Positions 1-10,935 are shown, numbered from the stretch's first letter. The stretch: 64,000 bases of DNA from Chrysoperla carnea (GCF_905475395.1 NC_058337.1:29164983-29228982), one strand, 5' to 3'. A program made the numbers and translations. The notes: a model not told the origin generated them from the letters alone.

Positions 1-947
1 AGTAATTAAACCGAAAAAATTTTCAAAACAAAAATAAACTACGAAAAATTATGTTTAATCATTTTCGATTTTGTTTATTTCTAAAAATATCGTTGAGGGG
101 TTTACAAATTATGTAATAATTTCGTAAACTATTTTCAAATGTAATAATAAAGTTCGTTTTAGAATCAATAAATTATAATCAAGCCAAATTAAGCACACGT
201 CATAATAATAAAACAAGTGAAGATTTTTATACCATGCATATATGTAATATGCAAGGTATACTAAGTTTAGTCCCAAGTTTGTAACGCTTAAAAAAATTGA
301 TACTATGAACAAAATTTTGGTATAGGTGTTCATAAAACCACCTAATTAGTCCATTTTCGGTTGCCTGTCCGTCTGTCTGCCAACACGATAACTCAAAAAC
401 GGAATAAGACATCAAGCTGAAATTTTTACAGCGTACTTAGGACGTAAAAAGTGAGGTTAAGTTCGTAAATGAGCAATATAGGTCAATTGGGTTTTGACCT
501 ATGGGCCCGTAGGACCGATATTGTAAACCGATAGCGATATAACAAAAGTTTAAATGTAAAAAATCTTCCTTTTCAAAAAATAAACAACTTTTGTTTGAAA
601 CATTTTTTCGTAAACATCACTGTTTACCCGTATGGGCGCAAATTAAGCGTAAATTGTATACTATGTATGCGTAATGTGATAGAGTAATCAACACTGCCCA
701 TACATGATATTTCAACAATTAACTCAGTCAATTGTTTTTTTTTTCACTTGTTTTTATTACATCGGAGTTATTCTAAACGGATAGTAAAACAGATTGATTG
801 ATTTGACGCTGTAAGCAAAAATAATTTAAAGTTAGAAGTCGATTGGAAGTTAAACAGAAATTCGTTCCATTTACACACCCTAAATAACTTCAATTCGGTA
901 GTTTCTATGTTTAAGTCGAACAAACAATTTTATAAAAAATACTTTAC
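1..947 (-). other. Intron of the LEM gene, mostly repeat
   Basis: No coding exon is recognised. The stretch holds one copy of the dispersed family described at 210-755; short open frames here on the minus strand lie in that repeat or in AT-rich sequence. The next LEM exon is presumably left of position 1. Confidence 0.5.
210..755 (+). repeat. Dispersed foldback/MITE-like family 1, copy 1
   Basis: The element is bounded by inverted ends AAAACAAGTGAA (about 210) and TTCACTTGTTTTT (about 743-755). Its interior is recognised again at 6679-7222, 10568-10935, 33342-33957, 33956-34340, 40098-40395 and 44061-44625. Landmarks shared by the copies are a CCGGTTG(T)CCGTCCGTCTGTC stretch, a run reading CACGATAACTCAAAAACG, and an end with CAATTGACTGAGTTAATTG. 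No coding capacity is seen. The short inverted ends and lack of an ORF suggest a non-autonomous DNA transposon; the superfamily is not identified. Confidence 0.75.
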
Positions 948-1323
948 CACGTTTCGAATTAGATTTCGCGTCCACATTGTTTGTATCATTATTCTGCGTA
1001 ACATTTCTTTTCGTTTCAGTTTTCTTTAACTTCGAAGATGTAGGTGGCAACATAGAACCAACAGCCATAGTTGCACGACGACTCTTATCTTTAGATTTAA
1101 TTACACTATTTTTTGTATCAGTATCACTTTCTTCCTCTGATGAATATTTCGCCAACGAACGTCGACCTTCCGAATTAATTTTCTTCTTATTCTCAATTAA
1201 CAATTTTAACTTTTTCGCCATTACTTTGCGTGTTGTTGCTGTTATCGGCACCACGGGAAAACCATATTCCGCTAATTTAGTACGTAGCTCGGCATCAGTT
1301 AAATTATCCACAAAATCGGCCAT
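948..1323 (-). CDS. LEM-domain nuclear envelope protein, first coding exon (gene partial)
   Basis: The exon encodes about 125 residues beginning MADFVDNLTDAELRTKLAEYG. Residues about 5-45 read as a LEM domain, the helical fold that binds the chromatin protein BAF at the inner nuclear membrane (emerin, MAN1, Otefin and Bocksbeutel families). A basic, Ser/Lys-rich stretch (residues about 46-125) follows, with an acidic patch EEESDTDT, as is common in the nucleoplasmic tails of these proteins. The exon ends at a GTAAAG donor (revcomp of 942-947), so the open frame past it is intron. The ATG lies directly behind a good acceptor (pyrimidine-rich stretch then TTTTAG, 1324-1339), which implies a non-coding upstream exon. 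Downstream exons, including any membrane anchor, are beyond the left edge. Which LEM protein this is cannot be told from the LEM domain alone. The intron to the left holds a repeat (210-755). Confidence 0.8.
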
Positions 1324-1339
1324 CTAAAAGGCAACAAAA

Positions 1340-3125
1340 TAATATTCACTCTCGTCTACACATAAAATTTAAAAAAAAAAAGTTAAAATGGCCAAGTTAT
1401 CACTTGTTAAAATTAAAAAAATAATAATTTTCACAAATAATATTTGAATTTTAGAACAAACAACTATAAAATTATAAACTATAATTAATTTTGAAAATAC
1501 ACATATTAAATTACAACAGGGACTATTTCCAAAGCATTTTTAAAAATAAAAACCTAACCTTTTTTTAACGATGTAAAAAAAGAAGTTTTAAACAAATGGT
1601 TTTGACCCAAATAAAAGTGAAACTTTTAACTTATACTAAAATTTATTATAATAAAATTGTAGAAAACTAAATGTAAAATAAAATAATGTTGAAACTAAAA
1701 ACTGAAAAAATTAATATGCCGCCAAGTTACAAAGCTACTATTAAACCGACCTTGATTTTCTAATTAAAAGACACAAAATTGAAGCTTTTTTTAATGTTAT
1801 TTTAAGTAATTATGTTTAATTAATGTGGTATATTCAATAATTTCACTGTCACACATCAATAATGTATCAATTTTACTAATTTTTATGTTGAAAATTTTTT
1901 ACCCACGAACTTTTGTGAGTTATCAGTTTGCGTTTTAATTCAATACATGAAAAATTGTTTGTTTCACATATGCCTTATTTTTTTTCCACTTAAATATAAC
2001 CGTATTCTTATCTTTGTTTATATATCATATACAGATAAGTCTGTTTCAGTTTTTTGTGTTCAACTATAAGAATTGTATCTACTTGTATAATATTATGTCT
2101 TCACGTTTTCCATGTAACTGAAAACTTGACATTAATTTTTTTTTTAAACTTACTTATAATTTCTGTATTATTTTTTTATAATCTGATTGATTAAATAATT
2201 CGTATTTGTATTTATTTATTATATTATTAACTTTTTGTATGTTTGAAAATAAAATATCTTTATGTATGGCGGGAAGAAAATTAATATCCAAAACCATAGA
2301 CATCCTAATAAAAGATCAAAATTCATGAAGATAACTTGTAATTACAGAAAGAAATCTATCAATCTCGGTGCTGATATGATGCCCACATCACATAGAATGT
2401 ATAGACTTTTAGAAATAAATAGTTTTTAGATGTATCCGTAGGAAGGATGCAATGTCCTTATGTCGGTGATTTATAATTTGGTTACTTTCTTTTAGTTTTT
2501 TCTCTTGTCTTATTCCAGAAAACTTTCTTTTTCGGGAAATTTGAGACAATATAGAGACGGCCGTATTCATTTCTTCAAAGAACATCCTGCCTTCAAAAAT
2601 ATTCTACGATGTAATCAAGCCTGATATCAAATTTAGACTTACATTATGCTTGCGTTTAAAACTATGCTTCGTTGATAATGTTTGGTTATGCTTTAAGTTT
2701 ACAAATTTGAAGATACCATCCATGAAGCTTATAAGAATACCATCATTGAATACAGTACAGATTAAATTCATTATATCATAATGTGATAACATCAATTAAC
2801 AATCAGAATCAGAATTAATTAAGCAACTCAAGGTATTAGAAATAGTATGCGATATTCAATTTAAAAAAAAATATAGTACCTACCTCTCTTACATTTATTC
2901 ATATTAAAAATATTTAAGGACACATGCAAATGCAAATGGACTTACTAAACGAGGGATTTAGATATAATTATAATGAAGAACATGTCTTGTTCTATGTTTA
3001 ATATAAGTCTGTGGATGTAGTATAAGGTTTAATAACAATAATTAAACTAATTTCAAACGAAAACAATAAAAAATTTATTAAAAACATTTATTAAGTGATG
3101 CAAAATTATTACTCAAACATTTGTT
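1340..3125. other. Intergenic: LEM gene 5' side / DPH2 3' side
   Basis: No convincing gene is seen. The right part is the DPH2 3' UTR and polyadenylation region. The non-coding first exon and promoter of the LEM gene should lie somewhere here, but I cannot place them. The 63-codon minus-strand frame at 2604-2795 shows no recognisable domain. Confidence 0.5.
3087..3092 (-). terminator. Polyadenylation signal of DPH2
   Basis: AATAAA on the minus strand, 34-39 bases beyond the DPH2 stop codon; a second AATAAA lies at 3074-3079. Position relative to the stop codon is the evidence. Confidence 0.6.
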
Positions 3126-6100
3126 TTATTTAGTTTCGTTTTCATATTGAGCAGCTAAACCTTTACGTCCTACTACAGCTAGTTGTGGAGTAGATGCACC
3201 TAAATTTTGATCCAAACCTTGCCAGGATCGACTTGCTAAGTATCCTGCACCATGTGCATTATTTTCTACTACTGTCATATCATTACGAATACATATTTGA
3301 CCATCTTGACTTTTAATTAGTTGATTCTGTTCATCAATATTCGTATTGCCACGTAATTTACCGGATAGAAGACTTACATCACCAGTTAATGAATCAGTAA
3401 TATTATCTGATAAATCGTCTGCGAATGAAAGTTCATTGTAGTCGTAAGGATTGTACACAATTTTATTAAAATTTGAATTTAAAGCCAATTCTATATCATA
3501 AGGCATTGCAATTGGTTTATAAAATTCACGGCTATCAAATATTTCATTCGCTGAGCAAGCAATCACAACAAATATATCAACCTAAAATCAAATATATACA
3601 ATATTAATTAATAATAAATCATAAAACAAAATTTATATTTTTTTGTGTTACTTCTTATAGTTTATTGTTTTCACACTTATTATAACGCATTTTCAGTTAT
3701 ATTTCCAAGCTATATTTAATGAAAATATAACGACAGGAAGTTACTCAATTTCGAAAATGCGTTAAGTGTTAAGTACCTCTGCGTGCCATTTTCAAACAGT
3801 ATATTTCAAAATAGTATTTTCAATAAGTATTACATTAATGTTAATTTTGTTCATGATTGTACTTGCTTCAATTCTGTTGAGATGCCACTGTTTTATTAAA
3901 ACATAAGCATATGAAGGGCACCGTGAGTATAGCAATTAAAGATTTTTAATTTCCTAAACATGTACTTTTACGCGAAAAAAACATGAAATGTTCACAAAAT
4001 ACAGATAATAAATATAGAAGATCATATAAAAGAACTCTTGCAATTTTTTCGAAAAGTTGACTGCTTGCGAATTATATAGTGTTTAATGTTTGGAAAACTT
4101 TAAAATCGTCCATTTCAAAAATGAATAAAATGCTAAAAAAAATTGGTCTTTGAACATCCTTAAACACAATTCTAAAAAAATAATTACAGATTATTTTATT
4201 CAACAACTTTATTTTGATTAAGTTAATTAAGTGTTAATAAATAATCTGGGTCGCTGTGTGGGTATGGCACTTGCCTCTGAAACATAGATACGCAGGTTCG
4301 TACCCTGGTGTGGTTAACATTTTTACTTTTAAATTAAATGAATTTTTCCTGATTTTAAAAATTTTACACTCTTTTTATAGTTTAAATAATCCGCCCTCTT
4401 GCTATAAATAACGTCAGTTATACATATGCCATAAATCACTATTCTGTCAGGGAGTGGAAATTTTAATAATCATAAATATATCTCACTCTTTAAAATCATG
4501 TTCTCCTGTTACAAAATATTAAAAGATATGTACAAAAAAGCTTGGTTATGCTAAAATTTTAAACTTTTTAATAGGAGAACATGTCGTATAGTTTACCTCA
4601 CTCATATTCACCTGTTACAAAATATTAAAATTTGTATTTATAAAATTAAAAATTCACTTGTTAAGACTAAAATTTGAAATTTTGTTATTTGTACCGTGCG
4701 TGAGTTTTTTTGGAGGCATTTCCATGGTAACGATACACTACTTTAATTATAGAATTGTATGGATGCATATATAATTGTATTGATTGCATTTATGAATTAC
4801 ATTGAAAATTTAATATTATTGTTTCACAAATTTAAATAAATAATTATGATAATCTACATTTAAAAAATAATATTTATGCAATTTGATTTCTTATTTTCAC
4901 AATTTTTTATGCATTTAGTTTAGTTAATTATTGTTTTTCAATAATTTTAATTTGACATTCACTATAACATTTACATGTAAAGAATTGCAAATTAGTCATA
5001 ACAGCCTCCTTTAACGCCAAAATTTTTCATTGGAAGCGCTGGCATCGATTTTATTGTCCCTACCATGACTACGCACATAACGAATAGGAGAACATATTAT
5101 ATATTTTATCCCACTTTTTTATAACATATTCGCCTATTACAAAATATTAAAAAACACTTATTTTGCTTGCTTTTTTGTTGTATGTATATACATGCAAAAA
5201 TTTATTCTTGTTAATTAAATAAAATATTATAAGATTTGGTAATAGGAGAACATGTTATTTCACAAAAAAAATTAATTAAAATAAGTGTTAGTCCCACTTT
5301 CTACTTATATCAGAAATCACTATCCTTAAACACAATTCTAGAAAAATAATTACAGATTATTTTATTCAACAACTTTAACTTGTTAATTGTTAAAAAGATA
5401 TTATTTTTAATATTTTTCTATTAAACAGTGCCCGTTTCTTGCCCGTTTGACTGGGATATTGCATATATGCACTGTATAACCAATTTTAAAGGTAGATTTC
5501 TTTTTGACTATAAAACTTATTGCACTATAAAACGGTATTTCCAGTTATAGGCGAGTCGGATATAACAGTGCATTTTTTTAATACAAAAATAATTAATAAT
5601 TTAGCCTTTTTATTTTATGACGGAAATCGAATTTAAGACTTTAATACGACTCGGTTATCAAAAAAACACAAAAATGTGACATCGCATGTTAGTCTCCTGT
5701 ACTGTTGATATGGTATGGTGCTTTTGTATTCTTGAATGTCTTCATAAATAAAAGCATAGGCCATAACTCGCTTCGTGTCGATTTAAACGCAGCTTTTTTT
5801 AATTTCTTTAACAAACTCCTTAATTATTCTGCGATCATTTTGAACCGTATTTATTTAATGACAGCATGACACTCATAGTAGAGAGGATATTATTTTACTT
5901 CATAGGACCTTACATTATACAGACTGGGAATTAGGTAAAAAACTTAAAAAGAAACAATAAGAAGCACCTCTTCTATACTAGAAATCAACGCTTAATTAAT
6001 AACCCACTTACTTCAGGAAAATTTGCTAATTTTGCAACATTAGGTTTGCCAACACTAAAAACATAACATTTCTTTTTATGTATTCGAGAAATTTTACGAA

Positions 6101-8281
6101 TTCTTTTCAATATATTCAAATAGTTCTTAACAGCTAACGTTCCAACAACAATACCAATAGTATTTGCATCTTTTATCGATTCAATTAAAAAATATCTACG
6201 TTTGTATGCAGTACTTCGATTTGTAAATTTGATTATCGATAATTTTTTATCGTTTGGATCACAGATATATAAATTTTCGGCTAAAAATAATTTTAAATTA
6301 AAATATATATCCACAGGTATATTGAAGATTGCAAAAATCTCTATATTAGCAGAAATCGTTTGTTTTTAAAAAGTAATAAGCTTGTGCGAAATATCTCACA
6401 ATCTGCTTAAGCAATACATTTTTTGTATTCCATAAACTAATAAACGGACGGACTAAAATATTTTATTAATATATTGTTCAGCAGTTTATGAGTTCAAAAT
6501 CAAGTTCATTGTACTCCAACACTTACTATCGTAATAATATTGGAAGTTTGAGATTTCCCTCCCTTCTTCGCCGATAAAGATAATACATGATTGACTGCAA
6601 TCCTTTTTAAATTCTTTTGCATTTATAAATTTAAAATTTTCAGTACTTGTTTCTGGTATTGCACAACGAAATTTATCTAAAACAAGTGAAATTAACAATT
6701 GACTGAGTTACCTATTGAAATACCATGCATAGACAGTGTTGATTACACTGTCACATTACACATACATGCATGTCACACATATACATATAACTGATATACC
6801 CATATAATACTACAATTTGCGCTCTCAAGGGTAAACAGTGATATTTACGAAAAAATGTTTCAAACAAAAGTTAGTTATTTTTTTATAAGGAATATTTTTT
6901 AGATTTAAACTTTTGTTCTATCTCTAACGGTTTACAAGATGAGTCCCACGAACCCATAACCTATACTGCTCATTTACGAACTTGACCTCACTTTTTACGT
7001 CCTCAATACGCTATAAAAATTTCAGCTTGATATCTCTTTTCGTTTTTGAGTAATCGTGATGACAAACGGACAGACAGACAACCGGAAATGGACTAATTAG
7101 TTGATTTTATGAACACGTATACCAAAATTTTTTGCTTAGCATCAATATTTTTAAGCGTTACAAACTTGGGACTAAACTTAATATACCTTGCATATTACAT
7201 ATATGCATGGTATAATAATAAAATATTAGATAGAATACATAATTAATGCCTATGGGAATATGTCAAACAACCAAAACGACAGTGTGTGGTTCAGCGCCAG
7301 GTGGCAAAAAATGGAACTAAATTTAAATGACTAGACTAGGCAAGTAATTAAACGTTATCGATCCAAGTAATTGTCTAGCTGTTTCATTAAATGGCTAAGT
7401 TTATTCATGCCGCTGAGTAAAAAGGAACGGCGCCGTTTAGTAAAAAGGCTAGCCCTTAATTGAACGGCCAATTAAGCTTGTTGGCTGTGACATTTAATAT
7501 TCATTTATTTATTATCAGTTTTAAAAAAAATACGTATTCCAAGTTTTTTAGCTGAGAAACTCGATTCCATAAAAATTATAGCTCCTATATACAGATCCAC
7601 TGATTAGACCTCAATGTAAACATACCATGCATAATTACAATAATGTTTTCTATTTACCTGTTAAATAACTATATTTTTGTGAAAATACTAGATAAATTAA
7701 ATCCTTAATTTCTTTCTGAAAAGAAATTAAATTTTCAGATAATAATTGATAATCAATTAAAATTTTAGGATTTATTTTTAGAACTGGTATTTCATTCTCT
7801 ATTAATTCTGAGTTACAACTATCACCAAAATGAATAATTGCATCGGCATTTACATGTTTTGCAGCTACATAGTCCACGCAACAACTGAAAATTAAAAAAA
7901 TATATATTAACTAGAAATATCTTATTATCTCCTTAATATCTTATTTATTTTTATACCTTTCGTAAGCTGTATCAGCTAACAAGTATATCTTACTATCAAC
8001 ATGATTTTCAATTTCAGCTACTATTGATGACGAATTTGGTAAATAAACATTGGGAAATTGCAAACATACCTACAAGGAAAAAGTGATAAAAAATCTCATG
8101 ATGTAATTTGAGATAATTTGCTATTTTGTACCTTAAACAATTTATTTTCTTTGATCCAAGTTATACATTTCTCAAGTTCGAATTTTTCATAAAGCTCAGC
8201 CACATTGATTATTTTATTAATATTTTCTATTTCTATTTTCTTTTCTAAGCTCACATTTTCATTTGTACTAAATTGTGACAT
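3126..8281 (-). CDS. DPH2: Diphthamide biosynthesis protein 2 (DPH2), 6 exons
   Basis: DPH2 pairs with DPH1 in the first step of diphthamide synthesis, moving the 3-amino-3-carboxypropyl group of SAM to a histidine of eEF2 in the cytosol. Coding exons are 8132-8281, 7957-8069, 7658-7884, 6527-6676, 6012-6280 and 3126-3581; phases agree throughout, giving about 454 aa (human 489). Family signatures are ADTAYESCCVDYVAAKHVN (residues about 82-100, across exons 2-3), AIIHFGDSC, GIVVGTLAV, AKLANFPEV, FYKPIAMP and the C-terminal SRSWQGLDQNLG...GRKGLAAQYE block. Candidate cluster cysteines are C89/C90, C220 and C312. The segment between exons 3 and 4 is shorter than in human DPH2 by roughly 40 residues. 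I chose MSQFSTNE (8281) as start; an in-frame ATG six codons upstream (8299) is an alternative. Intron 5 (3582-6011) and intron 3 (6677-7657) have been enlarged by repeats. Confidence 0.93.
4156..4211 (+). repeat. 56-bp direct repeat, left copy
   Basis: Nearly identical to 5322-5377 (starts ATCCTTAAACACAATTCTA, ends CAACAACTTTA). The two copies flank a 1.1-kb block in DPH2 intron 5 that contains a SINE and small foldbacks. Confidence 0.8.
4248..4410 (+). mobile_element. tRNA-derived SINE
   Basis: The 5' part resembles a tRNA gene: an A-box-like TCGCTGTGTGGG near 4251-4262 and a B-box-like GGTTCGTACCC at about 4294-4304, followed by a non-tRNA tail. A second, 5'-truncated copy at 11997-12126 shares the region from the B box through the tail, so this is a dispersed family rather than a tRNA gene. 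It lies in DPH2 intron 5, antisense to the gene. Confidence 0.65.
4490..5265. repeat. Cluster of small inverted repeats
   Basis: The word TTCTCCTGTTACAAAATATT (or near variants) and its reverse complement AATAGGAGAAC recur around 4500, 4571, 4609, 5088, 5133 and 5243, forming several small hairpins in DPH2 intron 5. No coding content is seen. Confidence 0.6.
5322..5377 (+). repeat. 56-bp direct repeat, right copy
   Basis: Partner of 4156-4211 with about one mismatch. The spacing and content could reflect a short terminal-repeat element or a local duplication; the sequence alone does not decide. Confidence 0.8.
6679..7222 (-). repeat. Dispersed family 1, copy 2, abutting a DPH2 splice acceptor
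   Basis: Reverse-orientation copy of the 210-755 family filling most of DPH2 intron 3. Its terminal AAAACAAGTGAA begins at 6679, two bases outside the exon 4 boundary (exon starts 6676, acceptor AG at 6677-6678). Read on the gene strand, the element end supplies the pyrimidine-rich TTCACTTGTTTT directly before the AG. Confidence 0.8.
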
Positions 8282-8718
8282 TTTTTTAAATATTATCATT
8301 TGTTTAGTTACTTTTTTCTTACATATTTGGTATTAAAGTATTATAATTTAAATAAGTTACCTATTCTTTTTTAAATTTTACTGTATCTAACGGAACAGAA
8401 AGAGAAAGAATATTTTTTTTAACTAAACGTAAGCGTGGTCATATAAATAATTAAGTAGTTTAATAAAAAACAAACGCGGGAATATTTGGATGAGTAGATT
8501 CAGTTATTTAGATTGTTGTCCAATTTAAACTGACCTTATTCCTTTTGATATATTCGATCAGTCGTTAATTCGTTGCGGTATTTTCGAATATAGTTACGGC
8601 ATTTTATTTTTTTAATTATTTGGTATTTTGAAAAGTGTACAAAAAATAAAATATCTAGCAGAAAATTTGAACTTAAACATGCGTTTTAATCCTGTATACA
8701 GAATGTTCTATTATTGAC
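8282..8718. other. Upstream region of DPH2
   Basis: No further coding sequence is seen. The DPH2 promoter is expected here, but I recognise no specific regulatory site. Confidence 0.4.
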
Positions 8719-8788
8719 TGCTTCCTGAATAAGCTGAGAAAAAAAAGAAAATGTTCTTTACCAAATTTGGATCTGAGGCCTAATTTAA
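8719..8788. repeat. Outer inverted repeat, left arm
   Basis: About 70 bp pairing with 10473-10558; the core ACCAAATTTGGATCTGAGGC is exact in both arms. It encloses about 1.7 kb containing the 9106-9423 ORF. Confidence 0.75.
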
Positions 8789-8796
8789 GATAAATT

Positions 8797-10110
8797 ATTA
8801 AGGTAGTTCCTCCGCGACAGTCCAGTCAAAAAGTTTTGGACTAATACTATCATTCAGCGCATTAACTGTGCTATGACTGTACCATATATTTTTTTCACAA
8901 GTCTGTACTTCCTCCACTACTATATCCCCTATACGTATACACACACACTATGAAATATAGCTCTGTATGGAAATGTGACAACGTCCCATTATTCTTATTA
9001 TTATTTATCCTATACCTATACATGTACATCAGTATCCAGTTAAAACGCGCAGCAAATACAATCAATTTGTTATTGGTGTTGAAAAATATTTATCTGTAAA
9101 TAATTATGGATGAACGTTTGCGTTTTAAAGGAAGATTTATTAAAAAGAAGGTACTCGATAAAAAGAAAAAAATAGAAGATGCTTTGGAAAGAAAACAAAA
9201 AGAGTTGTCGAAAAACACCAGTAAACCTAACCTATGCGAAGGCTTTCGTATGGTTGATCTAAAATTGTTAGGTGAGAAATTAAAATGTGATAAATGTCTC
9301 GAAGTACTCAGCCTCGAAAATATTGTAGATGAGCAACATTTAGGACTGAATTCTATCCTAAAAATCAAGTGTACTAAATGTGATGTAATAACATTAGTGC
9401 CAACGGGTAAAACCATAAGATAAATTGGTGATATTAATGTTTAAACATTGCAATAATCAAAAAGTTATTGTCATAAGGATTTGCTTCTAAAATATTTTTT
9501 AATATTGTATCGTCCAATGTGTTATAATTTAATTTTATAATTAATAATAAATAAAAGAATTATTGAATAAGATTTTTTCTTCTATAACAATAATAATTAA
9601 TTATTATTATTAAAAAGAAATTGGGAATGCTTCTCCTTTAAAAAATAAAACTGATTTAAAATTCGCACTATTTCACGCTATATTTCCTTTTGTACCGACA
9701 TTTGCTTGTGACAACGTTGCCACATCGTTTCCATACCACTAGTTTTTATATCCCCTCCACAAAAAATCATCGCTAAAACGAGTTATTTATTTAAGTTTTT
9801 TATCGAAACTATATGGTAAATAATTTTTATTTTTTCTAAATATAGTATTCTACATTATATTAGATTTTCATAGAGATGGTGAACGTCATTCATTGATAAA
9901 TAAATATAAATTTGTCATTTTCCCACGCTTCTCCCATGCTACGGGCACGTACACGTACAAATTGTGTCACTTTTAATTGCTAATATCTGATGTATGACAT
10001 GGTAAATCATCTTCTAATTTTAACAGCATGTGTATTATGAATTAAATATTTTATATTCTGAGTTTTGAGAAATTCTTGGAATATCACTTTCGTGGAGGTA
10101 CTACCTTTTA
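8797..10110. mobile_element. Putative TIR element carrying the 9106-9423 ORF
   Basis: The left end reads AAGGTAGTTCCTCCGCGA (8800-8817) and the right end is its near inverse (TCGTGGAGGTACTACCTT, about 10091-10108). TTAA directly precedes the left GGTAGT; the right side has a less perfect TTTTAA. The ends resemble those of the 17089-17594 element. The element may be an ORF-bearing transposon or a non-autonomous one that captured the ORF. Confidence 0.45.
9106..9423 (+). CDS. Small protein with Mutator-type zinc-ribbon domain (transposon-related)
   Basis: A single-exon frame of 105 aa. The N-terminus (residues 1-40) is lysine-rich and probably helical; residues about 47-100 read GFRMVDLKLLGEKLKCDKCL, then a Gly-Leu-Asn-Ser stretch, then IKCTKCDV, giving a paired C-x2-C / C-x2-C zinc ribbon. 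This layout matches the N-terminal domain of the animal Mutator-like transposase-domain proteins found in many insect genomes. Those proteins are usually several hundred residues, so this is either a truncated copy or an independent short protein. AATAAA follows at 9546-9551 and 9550-9555. It lies inside two nested inverted-repeat pairs. DNA binding is inferred from the family only; no catalytic transposase domain is present. Confidence 0.55.
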   Translation: MDERLRFKGRFIKKKVLDKKKKIEDALERKQKELSKNTSKPNLCEGFRMVDLKLLGEKLKCDKCLEVLSLENIVDEQHLGLNSILKIKCTKCDVITLVPTGKTIR

Positions 10111-10467
10111 AACAGAGGTGTGTTTAATCATAGTGAAAGAAGTTTCTAAATGCAAAATTACTACAAAGAAAAAAAACTCTGAAACGAAATCTTATACATC
10201 GTATCAATTTACAACTTCAACACAATATACATAGTGTGGTTTGATCTTAGCATCTATTCGATTAAAACGGACCACTAGTCTGTAGTCCGATGTCTAGGGT
10301 ATGTGATATTTGCACGATAGGTTGCGTACAAAACTTAATTTACAAAGAAAGGGAGTTTTATAATATTTGGTTTATATGGGTTAGTTCTTATAATAATATA
10401 AGTAGCCAAATAGTTTTTTTTAGTAATTTTTCATTTAGAGACTCTTCTTCATCCTCTGTTTAAACTT
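10108..10467. repeat. 360-bp foldback repeat
   Basis: The left part (TTTAAACAGAGG, then AGAAGTTTCTAAATG) is inverted on the right (CATTTAGAGACTCTTCTTC, then CCTCTGTTTAAA). No coding sequence is seen. Confidence 0.6.
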
Positions 10468-10472
10468 TTATC

Positions 10473-10558
10473 TCGTAAATTAGGCCTCAGATCCAAATTT
10501 GGTAAAGAATATTTTCTTCTTTTTTTTCTCCGCTTTTTCAGGAAGGAAAAGTTCTGCA
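10473..10558. repeat. Outer inverted repeat, right arm
   Basis: Partner of 8719-8788. A family-1 repeat begins within about 10 bases of its outer edge. Confidence 0.75.
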
Positions 10559-10567
10559 GTTAATAGT

Positions 10568-10935
10568 ATATGAAATATACATCAAGGTATAATTTTAGCC
10601 CAAAATTTATAACGCTTAAAAATAATGATAATACGAACAAAATTTCAGTTTAGATGCTTATAAAATCACTTAATTAGTCCATTTCCGGTTTTCCATCCGT
10701 TTGTCCGTCAACACGATAGCTTAAAGAGGTATGAAACTGAAAGTATAGTACGACGTAAAAAGTGAGGGTGAGCTCGTAAATGAGCAATATACGTCAATTA
10801 GGTTTCGGGTCTGTAGGATTCATCTTGTAAATCATTAGAGATAGAACAAAAGTTTAAATGTAAAAAATGTCCCTTATAAAAAATAAATAATAAAACAACT
10901 TTTATTTGAAACAATTTTTCATAAACATCAATGAG
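10568..10935 (+). repeat. Dispersed family 1, partial copy 3
   Basis: Matches the 210-755 interior (CCATTTCCGGTT, ACACGATAGC, TAGAGATAGAACAAAAGTTT) but lacks the terminal CAATTGACTGAGTT end and is more diverged. Confidence 0.7.

Noticed and set aside
109-415. Two overlapping minus-strand ORFs (74 and 62 codons)
   Set aside because: They lie wholly or mainly in a family-1 repeat; the frames are broken or altered in the other copies, and no domain is seen.
977-1327. 116-codon plus-strand ORF
   Set aside because: Antisense shadow of the LEM exon; the minus strand encodes a recognisable LEM domain.
2604-2795. 63-codon minus-strand ORF
   Set aside because: No domain, AT-rich composition, no splice or polyadenylation context tying it to a gene.
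4248-4320. Possible second tRNA gene
   Set aside because: It has A- and B-box-like sequence but no proper cloverleaf, and the downstream tail is shared with another locus, so it was called a SINE.
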